In this document: piece by piece, positions 7,220-16,022 of the stretch
How positions within the stretch are numbered: position 1 is the first letter of the stretch
Layout of the letters: each line of letters starts with the position of its first letter
DNA from: Geodermatophilus sp. DSM 44513
Lineage (GTDB): Bacteria > Actinomycetota > Actinomycetes > Mycobacteriales > Geodermatophilaceae
NCBI RefSeq assembly: GCF_032460525.1
Contig: NZ_CP135963.1
Span: 868,001-932,000 of the forward strand
Length of the DNA stretch: 64,000 nt
Direction of reading: 5' to 3'
The notes under the pieces: generated by a model
The model's database searches: none
Told to the model about the DNA's origin: nothing
What the model saw: only the letters and a program-made list of their open reading frames with translations
Translations under genes and position numbers: made by a program

Positions 7220-8557
7220 TCAGACTCGGACGTCGAGGCCGGACGACGGGACGGTGGACGGGCGGGCGGGGGTCGTACGGGTCTGGTCGGCGTCGGAGCC
7301 GCGCAGCCAGGGCCGGCCGCGGCCGTCGGGCTGCCCCTGCTGGCCGGCGCGGTCGCCGGCCGCCTGCTGCTGGGCCGAGGTCCAGGACCCGCCGGTCTCG
7401 CGGTCGACCGAGGCGCCGGTGCAGGTCAGCCCGGCCCCGGCCAGGTCGCGGCGCAGGTCGGGCAGGGCCTCGGTCAGCGCGGCGCGGCCGGCCTCGGTGG
7501 CGCTGCGCAGGCTGAGGTCGACCGCACCCTGGGCCACGGTCACCTGCACCTCGACCGGCCCGAGGGTCTCCGGGGTGAGCACCACGGTCATCGTGTGCGT
7601 GCCGTCGGGGGCGCTGCGCAGGACGGCGACCTGCTGCGCGACCTGGCCGGAGACCGGCGGCGCCGGTGCGGCCGGGCTGGTCGCCGCGGCCGCCGGAGCA
7701 GGCGCCGAGGCGGCGGCGGGTGCGGCGGGTGCGGACGTCGGGGCCGTCGCCGGCGTGGCCGGGACCGGCGCCGGCGGCTCCCCCTCGGGGGCGGTCCCGG
7801 TGTCGGCACCCGCGCCCTCGCCGGGAGCCGGTGCGGCCACGGCCACGGCCGGGGTCGACGTCGGCGGGCCCGCGACCGGGGCGCCGTCCCCTGCCGCCCG
7901 GGCGGCGGTCTGCGGGCCGGCGAGCACCACGGTCAGCCCGGGCAGCGGGCCGGTGCCCGGCGCGGCGGTGGTCGCGGCGGGCGGGGCCGGCGTGGACACC
8001 CCGGCGACGGCCGGGCCGGGGACCGGGCCGGTCGGTGCGCCCGGCGGGACGGCGGGCGCACCGGCACCCGGGACGGCGGACGGGGAGGGCGCCCCGGCGG
8101 CGGCTCCCGTGGCGGGCCCGGCGACGACGACGGCGGGGTCGCCGACCGCGCCGACCGCGCCGACGGCGGCGGTCGGGGCGACCGAGCCGGTCGGCGCGAC
8201 CGGGGTGACCGGAGCAGAGGTGCCGGCGGTGGCCGGGCCCGTCGTGCCGGGGACCGCACCGGGCCCGAGACCGGTGAGCAGCGCCCACAGGGCCGGCGGC
8301 ATGCCCGCCGGGGAGACGCCGGGGACCGCCGGCTGGGTGGTCGCCAGCACGACCTCGGCGGCCGGCGCCGCAGGAGGGTCCTCGCCGTCGGCGGCCGGCT
8401 CCTGGTCGCGGGGTGCCCCGGATCCGCTCGTGACCGCGTCGTCCAGGGCGCCGTCCAGGGCGCTGGCGAAGCGCTCGCCGCCACCCGGGGAGTCCGGAGC
8501 CGCCGGGCCGGCGCCCGGGGTGGGTGCGGGTGCCGCCGGGGCGAGGGGAGCGGTCAT
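7220..8557 (-). CDS. fliK: Flagellar hook-length control protein FliK
   Basis: FliK measures hook length and switches export specificity. The 445-residue protein is mostly low-complexity Ala/Pro/Gly/Val (ruler-like, residues about 1-300). A compact C-terminal Flg_hook domain follows (QVAVLRSAPDGTHTMTVVLTPETLGPVEVQVTVAQGAVDLSLRSATEAGRAALTEALPDLRRDL, about residues 305-370), then a short hydrophilic tail. The ATG at 8557 overlaps the stop of the upstream hydrolase (ATGA). Placement before flgD-flgE agrees. Confidence 0.9.
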   Translation of the reverse strand: MTAPLAPAAPAPTPGAGPAAPDSPGGGERFASALDGALDDAVTSGSGAPRDQEPAADGEDPPAAPAAEVVLATTQPAVPGVSPAGMPPALWALLTGLGPGAVPGTTGPATAGTSAPVTPVAPTGSVAPTAAVGAVGAVGDPAVVVAGPATGAAAGAPSPSAVPGAGAPAVPPGAPTGPVPGPAVAGVSTPAPPAATTAAPGTGPLPGLTVVLAGPQTAARAAGDGAPVAGPPTSTPAVAVAAPAPGEGAGADTGTAPEGEPPAPVPATPATAPTSAPAAPAAASAPAPAAAATSPAAPAPPVSGQVAQQVAVLRSAPDGTHTMTVVLTPETLGPVEVQVTVAQGAVDLSLRSATEAGRAALTEALPDLRRDLAGAGLTCTGASVDRETGGSWTSAQQQAAGDRAGQQGQPDGRGRPWLRGSDADQTRTTPARPSTVPSSGLDVRV

Positions 8558-9513
8558 CGGAGGGCCTCTGCCTTGCTCATCACGGAGCGCACGTAGTCCT
8601 GGGTCTCGGGGTAGGGCGGGATGCCGCCGTGACGGCGCACGGTGCCGGGCCCGGCGTTGTAGGCGGCCAGGCCCAGCTCGGTGGAGCCGAACTGCCCGGT
8701 CAGGTCGGCCAGGTAGCGGGCCGCGCCGTCGACGGCGGAGGCGGGGTCGAACGGGGCCACGCCCAGGCCGCGGGCGGTGGCGGGCATGAACTGCATGAGG
8801 CCCTGGGCGCCGGCGGGGGAGACCGCGGAGGCGTCGAAGCCGGACTCCTGCTGGGCGACGGCGGCCAGCAGCGCGGGGTCGACGCCGTGCCGGGCGCCGG
8901 CGCGGGTGAACAGGTCGGCGTAGGGGACCCCGGACAGCGACGCGGTCGACGCCGCGGCCGTCGGGCGCGCCGCCGGCTCCGCGGGCAGCACCCGCCGGAT
9001 GACCGACGGGTTGCCGACGTCCTGCACCTTGACGACCTCACCGGCCTGCGGCGCGGCGATCATCTTCCCGTCGCCGACGTAGATGCCGACGTGGTCGATG
9101 CCGGGGCGGCCGGAGGAGTGGTCGAAGAACACCAGGTCGCCGGGGCGGGCGTCGGCCAGGCCCGCCACCGGCCGGCCCGCGGTGGCCTGCTGGGAGGAGG
9201 TGCGCGGCAGGTCGATGCCGAGGTCGCCGTAGACCAGCTGGGTGAACCCCGAGCAGTCCAGGCCCTTGGCCGGGTCGGTGCCGCCCCACAGGTAGGGGAC
9301 GCCGAGGTGCCGGCGCGCCTCGGCGACGACGGCACTCTCCGAGGCGCTGCCCGCCGTCCCCGTGGCGGAGGTCGCGGAGGCGGCGCCGGTCCCGGTGAGG
9401 CCGGCGGCCGTGGCGGCCGCCGTCCACGCGGCGGACGTGGCGGGGCGGGGGGCGGTGAGGAAGCGCGACTGGATCTCGCTGATCCGCGACTGCACCGCGC
9501 TCAGTCCGTCCAC
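8554..9513 (-). CDS. NlpC/P60 endopeptidase fused to lytic transglycosylase, within the fli operon
   Basis: A 319-residue two-domain wall hydrolase. Residues about 60-165 are NlpC/P60 (GVPYLWGGTDPAKGLDCSGF with Cys87; ARPGDLVFFDH; IDHVGIYVGDGKMI). Residues about 195-319 are a soluble lytic transglycosylase domain (ALLAAVAQQESGFDAS with Glu223; GAQGLMQFMPATARGLG; LGLAAYNAGPGTVRRHGGIPPYPET). It probably opens peptidoglycan for the rod, the job of FlgJ elsewhere. The GTG start at 9513 follows GGGGAGGC and overlaps the end of fliJ by 13 bases. No signal peptide is visible, so it may leave through the flagellar export route. Confidence 0.9.
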   Translation of the reverse strand: MDGLSAVQSRISEIQSRFLTAPRPATSAAWTAAATAAGLTGTGAASATSATGTAGSASESAVVAEARRHLGVPYLWGGTDPAKGLDCSGFTQLVYGDLGIDLPRTSSQQATAGRPVAGLADARPGDLVFFDHSSGRPGIDHVGIYVGDGKMIAAPQAGEVVKVQDVGNPSVIRRVLPAEPAARPTAAASTASLSGVPYADLFTRAGARHGVDPALLAAVAQQESGFDASAVSPAGAQGLMQFMPATARGLGVAPFDPASAVDGAARYLADLTGQFGSTELGLAAYNAGPGTVRRHGGIPPYPETQDYVRSVMSKAEALR

Positions 9514-9956
9514 GCCGCCTCCCCGTCGGTGCGGGCACGGCGGCCGGAGCGGCCGGTGACGAGGTCGTCCACGGCCTTCTCCTCGGCAGCCTGCTCGGCC
9601 AGTCGCACCGCCTGCAGGTGGCGTTCCCGCAGCCGCTCCAGCCCCTTGGTCCGCTGGGCGGCCGCGGTCCACGCGGCGCGCACCAGCTCGGCCTGCTCGG
9701 CCGACGCGGTGGCCAGCGACCGGGCCGCGGCGGCGTCCTCGGCGGCCAGCCGTCCCATCGCCAACATCGCGACGAAGGCGCGGGGGTCCGTGGGGCCCGA
9801 CGGCGGGGGAGCGGTCGCCGCGCCCTCCGCCTCGGTGGCGCGCCGGTCGGCCTCGGCGGCGGCGCGGGCGGCCTCGGCCGCGGCCAGCGCGGCCGCGCGC
9901 TCCTCGGTGCGGCGGACCTCCAGGACCGGCTGCAGGCGGAAGGGTGCCCGCTTCAC
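9501..9956 (-). CDS. fliJ: Flagellar export chaperone FliJ
   Basis: FliJ is the central stalk of the FliHI ATPase complex. The 151-residue protein begins MKRAPFRLQPVLEVRRTEERAAALAAAEAARAAAEADRRATE, the FliJ N-terminal helix, and is predicted to be a long two-stranded coiled coil rich in Ala, Glu and Arg. It follows fliI with a 31-base gap and overlaps the wall hydrolase gene. The order fliI-fliJ is diagnostic, because the sequence itself is weakly conserved. Confidence 0.85.
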   Translation of the reverse strand: MKRAPFRLQPVLEVRRTEERAAALAAAEAARAAAEADRRATEAEGAATAPPPSGPTDPRAFVAMLAMGRLAAEDAAAARSLATASAEQAELVRAAWTAAAQRTKGLERLRERHLQAVRLAEQAAEEKAVDDLVTGRSGRRARTDGEAAWTD

Positions 9957-9987
9957 CGGTCACCTCGGCGCGACTCCGCGAGCTGCC

Positions 9988-11295
9988 TCACGCTGACCGC
10001 ACGATGCGGTTGAGCCACGCCCACGACTCCCCGGCGGGGGTCAGCTCGCCGGTCGGCTGCTGCAGGAACGCCTCGATCTGCGGGGCCAGCTGGCGGGCCC
10101 GGTCGACCAGGGCGTCGGTGCCGGCGGAGTAGGCGCCGATCTCGATGAGCTCCTTGACGTCGCGCAGCGCGCCGAGCAACCGGCGCACCTCGCGGGCGTC
10201 GGCCATCTGCGGGGGCGCGACGACCGCGGTGGCCACCCGGGAGATGGACTCGAGCACGTCGATCGCGGGGAAGTGGCCCTGGGTGGCCAGCGCGCGGGTG
10301 AGCACCACGTGCCCGTCGAGGATGGAGCGGGCGGTGTCGGCGATCGGCTCGTTGTGGTCGTCGCCGTCCACCAGCACGGTGTAGAGGCCGGTGATCGAGC
10401 CGACGGCCGCCGTCCCGGCCTTCTCCAGGAGCCGGGGCATCATCGCGAAGACGCTGGGCGGGTAGCCGCGGGTGGCCGGCGGCTCGCCGGCGGACAGCCC
10501 GACCTCGCGCTGGGCCATGGCGGTGCGGGTGATCGAGTCCATCATCAGCAGCACGTCGCGGCCCTGGTCGCGGAACCCCTCGGCGATGCGGGTGGCGACG
10601 AAGGCGGCCTTGAGCCGCACCAGCGGCGGCTCGTCGGAGGTGGCGACGACGACGACGGTGCGCGCCATGCCCTCGGCCCCGAGGTTCTCCTCGAGGAACT
10701 CGCGCACCTCGCGGCCACGCTCGCCGATCAGGCCGATGACCCGGACGTCGGCGTCGGTGCCCCGGGTGATCTGCGCCAGCAGCGTGGACTTGCCCACGCC
10801 GGAGCCGGCGAAGATGCCCAGCCGCTGGCCCTTCCCCAGCGGGACCATCGTGTCCAGCACCCGGACGCCGGAGGTCAGCGGCTCCTGCACGCGGGTCCGG
10901 GAGAGGGCGTGCGGCGTCTCGCTGGCCAGGTCGACGAACTCCAGCCCGGCGTCCAGCGGCGGGCCGCCGTCCACCGGCCGGCCCAGGCCGTCGAGCACCC
11001 GCCCGAGCAGCGCCTCGCCGACCGGCACCTGCAGCGGCCGGCCGGTGGCGCGCACCCGCGCGCCGGCCTGCACGCCGGACAGCTCGCCCAGCGGCATGCA
11101 GGTCAGCCGCTCGCGGGAGACGGCGACCACCTCGGCGAGCAGGCCGCCGTCCGGTGTCGGGTCGATCTCCACGAGGTCGCCCACGGCGGCCGGGACGCCC
11201 TCGACCGTGAGGGTCAGCCCCATCGCGCCGACGACCGAGCCGGTGACCAGCGGGCGGGCTGCGGCTCGGGCGCGGTCGAGCAGACCGGCGCTCAC
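9988..11295 (-). CDS. fliI: Flagellum-specific ATP synthase FliI
   Basis: FliI is the hexameric ATPase powering flagellar export. The 435-residue protein has a beta-barrel N-domain, Walker A GSGVGKST (residues 164-171), the conserved IGERGREVREF (residues 190-200), Walker B DVLLMMDS (about 247-254) and the export-ATPase signature GEPPATRGYPPSVFAMMPRLLEKAG (about 270-294). Its start overlaps the fliH stop by four bases. Length and motifs are complete. Confidence 0.97.
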   Translation of the reverse strand: MSAGLLDRARAAARPLVTGSVVGAMGLTLTVEGVPAAVGDLVEIDPTPDGGLLAEVVAVSRERLTCMPLGELSGVQAGARVRATGRPLQVPVGEALLGRVLDGLGRPVDGGPPLDAGLEFVDLASETPHALSRTRVQEPLTSGVRVLDTMVPLGKGQRLGIFAGSGVGKSTLLAQITRGTDADVRVIGLIGERGREVREFLEENLGAEGMARTVVVVATSDEPPLVRLKAAFVATRIAEGFRDQGRDVLLMMDSITRTAMAQREVGLSAGEPPATRGYPPSVFAMMPRLLEKAGTAAVGSITGLYTVLVDGDDHNEPIADTARSILDGHVVLTRALATQGHFPAIDVLESISRVATAVVAPPQMADAREVRRLLGALRDVKELIEIGAYSAGTDALVDRARQLAPQIEAFLQQPTGELTPAGESWAWLNRIVRSA

Positions 11296-11957
11296 GGGGC
11301 CAGCACCGCGCGGACCCGGTCGAGCGCGGCACCCAGCTGGGCGTCGACGCGGGTGGGGCCGGTCTCGGCGACGGCGCCGGCGCGCTCGACCGCGCGGTCA
11401 CCGACGACCCGCACCGCGTCGGGCAGCTCGGCCAGCGCCTCGGCCGGCAGCTCGGCGAGGTCGTCGGGGTGCAGGCGGACGACGGTGGGCTCGTCGGCCG
11501 GGCACAGCGTGAGCGCCCGGCGGACGGCGTCCATGACCGGGTCCTCGGCGAGGGCGAGCTCGCGGCACAGCAGGTCCTCGACGAGGGTCAGCACGATCGT
11601 GACGACGGAGTCGCGGACGTCCTCGGCCACCGGGACGGCGGCGGCCTCCAGCTGGGTCACCGCGGCCCCGAGCGCGGCGGTGGCCGAGACCATCCGCCGC
11701 TCCCAGCGGGCCTGCACCTCGGCCAGCCGGGCCTGCGCGGCCCGCTCGGCCTCCGCGACCACGGGCTCGGCGCCCCGCACCCCCTCGGCGTGACCGGCGG
11801 CGTAGCCCTCCTGCCGGGCGTGCTCGCGCAGCCGGGCCAGCTCCTCGGCGTAGACGTCGCCGAGGCGCACCGCGTGCCGGCCGCCGGGCACCGGGACGTC
11901 GGCCGCGCGGCGCACCGTCGTCCGCCGCTCGCCGGTCGCCTGGGGCGGGACCGGCAC
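11292..11957 (-). CDS. fliH: Flagellar assembly protein FliH
   Basis: FliH regulates FliI. The protein has a central Ala/Glu-rich helical region (LGDVYAEELARLREHARQEGYAAGHAEGVRGAEPVVAEAERAAQARLAEVQARWERRM, containing GxxxG-like spacing) and a C-terminal domain ending VDAQLGAALDRVRAVLAP. The start is uncertain. The frame is open back to a GTG at 12179 inside fliG, but that extension would translate a dispersed repeat (12100-12156). I prefer the GTG at 11957 (221 residues, normal length), although no clear ribosome-binding site precedes it. A start near the sequence VLRESALLRG (about 12027) would need a non-standard codon. Confidence 0.82.
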   Translation of the reverse strand: MPVPPQATGERRTTVRRAADVPVPGGRHAVRLGDVYAEELARLREHARQEGYAAGHAEGVRGAEPVVAEAERAAQARLAEVQARWERRMVSATAALGAAVTQLEAAAVPVAEDVRDSVVTIVLTLVEDLLCRELALAEDPVMDAVRRALTLCPADEPTVVRLHPDDLAELPAEALAELPDAVRVVGDRAVERAGAVAETGPTRVDAQLGAALDRVRAVLAP

Positions 11958-12099
11958 CGTGCGGGTGTACGCCGCGCGCGGCGCGGCCTGCGCGGTCCCC
12001 CCGCGCAGCAGCGCCGACTCCCGCAGTACACGGCCGGCGCCCGGGCTGGCGACGGGACCAGCGGCGGCCCCGCCCAGAGGCTCGTCGCGACTCGCGACC

Positions 12100-12156
12100 G
12101 GCCCTCCTGCAGGGGCCCGCCGCGAGCCTGCGAGTGGCGGGGGGCAGGAGGGTCCT
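12100..12156. repeat. Dispersed inverted-repeat element, copy B
   Basis: Begins immediately after the fliG stop codon on the coding strand. Outer stem GCCCTCCTGC / GCAGGAGGGT, inner stem of GGGCCCGCC and GGCGGGG type, loop GCGAGCCTGCGAGT. It separates fliG from fliH and remains open in the fliH frame. Confidence 0.88.
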
Positions 12157-13230
12157 TCACGCGACGAAATCGTCCTCACCGCCCCGGTTGATCGTCAGCA
12201 CGCCCTGCTCCTCGAGCGTGCGGATGACGCCGACGACCTTGGCCTGGGCCTCCTCGACCGTCCGGGTGCGGACCGGGCCGAGCAGCTCGATCTCCTCGGC
12301 GAGGTTCTCCGCGGCCCGCTCGGACAGGTTCCGGACGACCTTGTCGCGGACGTCGGGGCGCACGCCCTTGAGCGCGGTCGCCAGGTCGTTGGCCTCCACC
12401 TCGCGCAGCACCAGCTGCAGCGAGCGGTCGTCGATGGTGACGATGTCCTCGAACACGAACATCTGCGAGCGCACCTGGTCGGCGAGCTCGGGGTCGGTGG
12501 TGTCCAGCCACTCGAGGATGGAGCGCTCCGTGGGCCGCGGCGAGCGGTTGATGATCTCGACGAGGGTCTCCACACCGCCGACGGTGCTCATGTCCTGGTG
12601 CGCCAGCAGCGAGCCCATCCGCCGGCCGAGCTCCTCCTCGACCAGCCGGACCATGTCCGGCGTGGTGCGGTCCATCGTGGCGATGCGGTGCGCGACCGCG
12701 GCCTGCTGGTCCGGGGCGAACCCGGAGAGCACCTCGGCGGACTGGGCCGGGGTGAGGTGTGCCAGCACCAGGGCGATGACCTGCGGGTGCTCGTCCTTGA
12801 GGAAGGTCACCAGCTGGCGGACGTCGGCGTTGCGCAGCGAGGCGAAGGGCACCTCGGTGTAGACGACGTTCAGCCGGGACAGGATGCCGTCGGCCTTGTC
12901 CTCGCCGAGACCGGCCGCGAGGATCTCGCGGGCGAACTCCACGCCGCCGCGCCCCACGAACCGCTGGGCGGTCATGAGGTGGTGGAACTCCTCCAGGACG
13001 CCGTCCACGTCGCCGGACTCCACCGCGCCGAGCTTCATCAGCTCGCGGGTGACCGCCTCGACCTCGCGCGGTCGCATCTTGGACAGCAGCGCACCGGCCT
13101 CCTCCTTGGACAGCTGGGCGATGAACACCGCGGCCTTGCGCAGGCCCGGCATGTCCGGGCGCTGCCGCACCGCCGGCAGGGCGGCGGTGGGCGCGGTCGC
13201 CGAGACCGGTTCGACGGATGCCAGCGTCAC
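12157..13230 (-). CDS. fliG: Flagellar motor switch protein FliG
   Basis: FliG couples the C-ring to the MS-ring and to MotA. The 357-residue protein shows the three FliG domains: N-terminal LRKAAVFIAQLSKEEAGALLSKMRPREVEAVTRELMKLG, a middle part with EHPQVIALVLAHLTPAQSAEVLSGF (the EHPQ motif) and the C-terminal torque helix region VFEDIVTIDDRSLQLVLREVEANDLATALKGVRPDVRDKVVRNLSERAAENLAEEIELLGPVRTRTVEEAQ, with the expected charged residues. It overlaps the fliF stop by four bases. Confidence 0.97.
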   Translation of the reverse strand: MTLASVEPVSATAPTAALPAVRQRPDMPGLRKAAVFIAQLSKEEAGALLSKMRPREVEAVTRELMKLGAVESGDVDGVLEEFHHLMTAQRFVGRGGVEFAREILAAGLGEDKADGILSRLNVVYTEVPFASLRNADVRQLVTFLKDEHPQVIALVLAHLTPAQSAEVLSGFAPDQQAAVAHRIATMDRTTPDMVRLVEEELGRRMGSLLAHQDMSTVGGVETLVEIINRSPRPTERSILEWLDTTDPELADQVRSQMFVFEDIVTIDDRSLQLVLREVEANDLATALKGVRPDVRDKVVRNLSERAAENLAEEIELLGPVRTRTVEEAQAKVVGVIRTLEEQGVLTINRGGEDDFVA

Positions 13231-14819
13231 TTCACACCACTCTCACTGAGCCAGCCGCGCAGCATGGCGGCCACCTCGTCGGGCTTCTCGCTGACCATCG
13301 TGGCGATCTCCCCGCGGACCTTGGCCCGCTCGGCGGCCTCCAGCTCCAGGGCGGCATCGTCGACCGCCGGCACCGCCCGCGCGCTGGCGACGCGGATGCG
13401 GTCCAGCTCGGCCATCACGTCGTCGGTGAGCTCGAGGGCCTCGTAGTCCTCCTCGTCCTCGTCGCCGGACCGGCGGCGGGAGCGCAGCCACACGATGAGC
13501 ACGAGCAGCGCGATGCCCAGGGCGATGCCGCCGGTGCGGACCATCGACCACAGCTGCGCCTGCTCCTCGGCCTCCTGGGCCGCCGCCAGCTCCTCGGCGG
13601 CGCGGTCGGCGGCGGTGGTGTCGAAGGCCATCGCGGCGACGGTGATGTCGTCGCCGCGGGCGACGTCCAGGCCGACGGCGTTGCCGATGAGGTCCTGGAT
13701 CTGCGCCTGGTTGGCGCCGCCGGCCACCGCGTCGTCCATGACGACGGAGACGGTCAGCCGGTTGACCGTCCCCGGCGCGGCCTCGACGGTCTCCACCGTC
13801 GTCCCGACCGCGTTGTTCGAGGTCGTGGACTCCTTGGTGTAGGTGGAGTCCCCGCCGGCGCCCGCGTCGGGCTGGTTCTCCGGGCCGAGGACGCCGCCGA
13901 CGGCGGCGCCGGTGCCGGCGTAGTCCTCGGTGGTGGTGCTCTCCGAGATCGGCGGGGTGCCCTGCTCGTAGGTGTGCGTCTCCGAGGTGGTGCTGCGCTG
14001 GTCGAGGTCGAGGTCGGCGCGGACCGACACCTGTGCGCGGCCGGGGCCGAACACCCGGTCGAGGATCACCTGGGCGTTGGACGCCAGCCGGGCCTCGTAG
14101 TCCTGTTCCATCTGCGAGCGGGCGTCGCCGGCGGCCGACGTGACGCCCTGGCCGGGTGCGGAGAGCACCGCACCCGAGGAGTCGGCCACCGTGACTTGCT
14201 CGGCGTCCATCCCCTCGATGCTGGAGGAGACCAGGTTGGTGACGGCCTGCACCTGGCCGCTGTCCAGGGAGGTGCCCGCGGCCAGGTCCAGCAGCACCGA
14301 GGCGGTGGGCTCGGCCTCGTCGGAGGCGAACACCTCCTCCTCGGGCAGGGCCAGGTGCACCGTGGCCTGCCGGACGCCCTCCAGCGACTCCAGCGTCGCG
14401 GCCAGCTCACCCTCCAGCGCGCGCTGGTAGGTCTTCTGCTGCTGGAACTCGCTGGTGGTGATGCCCTGCTCCTCCATCAGCGCGTAGCCGGTGTCGTCGC
14501 CGGCGGGCAGGCCCAGGCCGCTCATGTCCAGGCGCAGGTCGTACACGGCGTCCTTGGCCACCATGATCGTCCCGCCGCCGTCGGCCAGCTCGTACTCGAC
14601 GCCGGCCGCGTCGAGTTCGTCGGCGATCGCCGAGGCGTCCGTGGAGGCCAGGTTGGAGAACAGCGGCGCGTAGGTGGGGGCGGTGATCCAGCGGTAGAAG
14701 ACCAGCCCGCCGAGGACCAGCCCGGCGGCGAGCAGGCCGATGACGACCTTCTGGCCGAGGCCGATCGTGGACAGTGCGGACCGCATGCGCTCCAGCGGAC
14801 CGGCGAGGGCGGTGGGCAT
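13227..14819 (-). CDS. fliF: Flagellar MS-ring protein FliF
   Basis: FliF forms the membrane MS-ring on which the flagellum is built. The 530-residue protein has a first membrane helix (KVVIGLLAAGLVLGGLVFYRWI, about residues 24-45), ring-building domains (YAPLFSNLASTDASAIADELDAAGVEYELADGGGTIMV; QQKTYQRALEGELAATLESLEGVRQATVHLALPEEEVF), a Thr/Gly-rich periplasmic stretch, a second helix (TGGIALGIALLVLIVWL, about 435-452) and a short C-terminal FliG-binding tail. The ATG overlaps the fliE stop region. Complete. Confidence 0.97.
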   Translation of the reverse strand: MPTALAGPLERMRSALSTIGLGQKVVIGLLAAGLVLGGLVFYRWITAPTYAPLFSNLASTDASAIADELDAAGVEYELADGGGTIMVAKDAVYDLRLDMSGLGLPAGDDTGYALMEEQGITTSEFQQQKTYQRALEGELAATLESLEGVRQATVHLALPEEEVFASDEAEPTASVLLDLAAGTSLDSGQVQAVTNLVSSSIEGMDAEQVTVADSSGAVLSAPGQGVTSAAGDARSQMEQDYEARLASNAQVILDRVFGPGRAQVSVRADLDLDQRSTTSETHTYEQGTPPISESTTTEDYAGTGAAVGGVLGPENQPDAGAGGDSTYTKESTTSNNAVGTTVETVEAAPGTVNRLTVSVVMDDAVAGGANQAQIQDLIGNAVGLDVARGDDITVAAMAFDTTAADRAAEELAAAQEAEEQAQLWSMVRTGGIALGIALLVLIVWLRSRRRSGDEDEEDYEALELTDDVMAELDRIRVASARAVPAVDDAALELEAAERAKVRGEIATMVSEKPDEVAAMLRGWLSESGVK

Positions 14820-15148
14820 CAGACCGGCATCCTCATGACCTCGGTGAAGGCCTCGACGGCCTTGTTCTTGAGCGTCACGACCATCTCGGTGGCGAGCTTG
14901 GCCTCGTTCGCCGCGATCATGTAGTCGTGCACGTCACGCAGGTCGCCGGTGGCGGCCTGCACGGCCAGCCCGTCCGAGGTCGCCTGCTTGGCCTGCAGCT
15001 GCTCGATCGACTGCGTGAGGACGGCGGCGAACCCGCCGCCGCCGGCCGCGGTGGTCCCGGCGACGTCGGGGGCGGCACCCGCGCCGGTGAGCCCGGCGAG
15101 CCCGGTGACCGCGGAGGGGAAGGCGACGGCGCCGATCGGCGAGGTCAT
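14819..15148 (-). CDS. fliE: Flagellar hook-basal body protein FliE
   Basis: FliE joins the MS-ring to the rod. The 109-residue protein has a variable Gly/Ala/Thr N-terminus and the conserved helical FliE C-terminus (FAAVLTQSIEQLQAKQATSDGLAVQAATGDLRDVHDYMIAANEAKLATEMVVTLKNKAVEAFTEVMRMPV). It lies between flgC and fliF, the usual order, with two bases between the flgC stop and the fliE start. Confidence 0.95.
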   Translation of the reverse strand: MTSPIGAVAFPSAVTGLAGLTGAGAAPDVAGTTAAGGGGFAAVLTQSIEQLQAKQATSDGLAVQAATGDLRDVHDYMIAANEAKLATEMVVTLKNKAVEAFTEVMRMPV

Positions 15149-15150
15149 GG

Positions 15151-15549
15151 TCAGCCCCTCCCGAGCTGGAGCGCGGCCTGGTAGGCGTTGGTGGCCCGCT
15201 CGACCACGGCGAGGTTCGCCTGGTAGCCGCGCTGGGCCATGATCATCTGGGTCATCTGGTCACCGAGGTCGATGTCGGGGTAGCGGACGTAGCCGTCGGC
15301 GTCGGCGAGCGGGTGGTCCGGTTCGTGCACCAGCCGGCCCTCCGCGCTGCCGTACTCGGCGCGGGCCACGCGGACGCCGCCCTCACCGGAGCCGTAGTCG
15401 ACGGACTGGGCCACGATCAGCCGCTCCTGGAAGGCGGGGCCGTCGGTGGAGCTGACGCTGTTGATGTTGGCGATGTTGTCCGAGACGGCGTCCAGCCACT
15501 TGCGGTGGACGAGCAGCCCGGACCCGGAGATGCCGAGGGCGTCGAACAT
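15151..15549 (-). CDS. flgC: Flagellar basal-body rod protein FlgC
   Basis: FlgC is a proximal rod protein. The 132-residue protein carries the N-terminal rod motif (MFDALGISGSGLLVHRKWLDAVSDNIANINSV) and the C-terminal FlgC signature (VRYPDIDLGDQMTQMIMAQRGYQANLAVVERATNAYQAALQLGR). The ATG at 15549 shares one base with the flgB stop (TGATG). Complete and of normal length. Confidence 0.96.
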   Translation of the reverse strand: MFDALGISGSGLLVHRKWLDAVSDNIANINSVSSTDGPAFQERLIVAQSVDYGSGEGGVRVARAEYGSAEGRLVHEPDHPLADADGYVRYPDIDLGDQMTQMIMAQRGYQANLAVVERATNAYQAALQLGRG

Positions 15550-15899
15550 CAGCCCGTCGTCCTCAGTGACGTGCGCATGACGGTGTACTTCCCGTCGAGG
15601 GCGCCCAGGGCCAGCTGGTAGCGCAGCCCGGTCTCGGTGGCGATGACGGTCTCGGCGTCCAGGTTGACGTTGTTGCCGTCGGTGCGGGTCGGCTCCAGGG
15701 AGCGGCGCACCGCACCGGCGGAGTCCGTCGGCGTGGCGCCGGCGGCCAGCGCGCCGCGCAGGCCGGACTCGAAGTCCACCCGGCCGGCCAGGAAGCCCGG
15801 CGTCTGCAGATTCGCGATGTTGTCGGCGGTGACCCGCTGCCGCTGGGCGAGCCCGCCCAGCGCGGCGTGCAGGGCCGACGAGGTGACGTCCCCGATCAC
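15549..15899 (-). CDS. flgB: Flagellar basal-body rod protein FlgB
   Basis: FlgB is the first proximal rod subunit. The 116-residue protein contains ALHAALGGLAQRQRVTADNIANLQTPGFLAGRVDFESGLR and a C-terminus with LDAETVIATETGLRYQLALGALDGKYTVMRTSLR, both typical of FlgB. It starts with GTG at 15899. It is the first gene of the long flgBC-fliEFGHIJ-hydrolase-fliK-flgDE operon. A FliA-like promoter candidate lies about 125 bases upstream. Confidence 0.95.
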   Translation of the reverse strand: MIGDVTSSALHAALGGLAQRQRVTADNIANLQTPGFLAGRVDFESGLRGALAAGATPTDSAGAVRRSLEPTRTDGNNVNLDAETVIATETGLRYQLALGALDGKYTVMRTSLRTTG

Positions 15900-16022
15900 G
15901 GGGCTGTTCCTCGGGCAGGGCGGCAGGACACGATCGGCCTCCGGGTACGCGGGAGAGGCACTCGCGAGCGAGTGCGGGGTCCGCCGATCCGTGGCGAGAG
16001 GTGCGCTTTCCGTGCTCTGGAC

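Noticed and set aside
7107..8789. Large plus-strand open frames opposite fliK and other flagellar genes
   Set aside because: They have GC-rich shadow composition (Ala, Gly, Arg, Pro runs), no domains and no ribosome-binding sites, and oppose recognised genes.
11292..12179. FliH starting at GTG 12179
   Set aside because: This would translate an entire dispersed repeat and 23 bases of fliG; not excluded, but the normal family length favours 11957.
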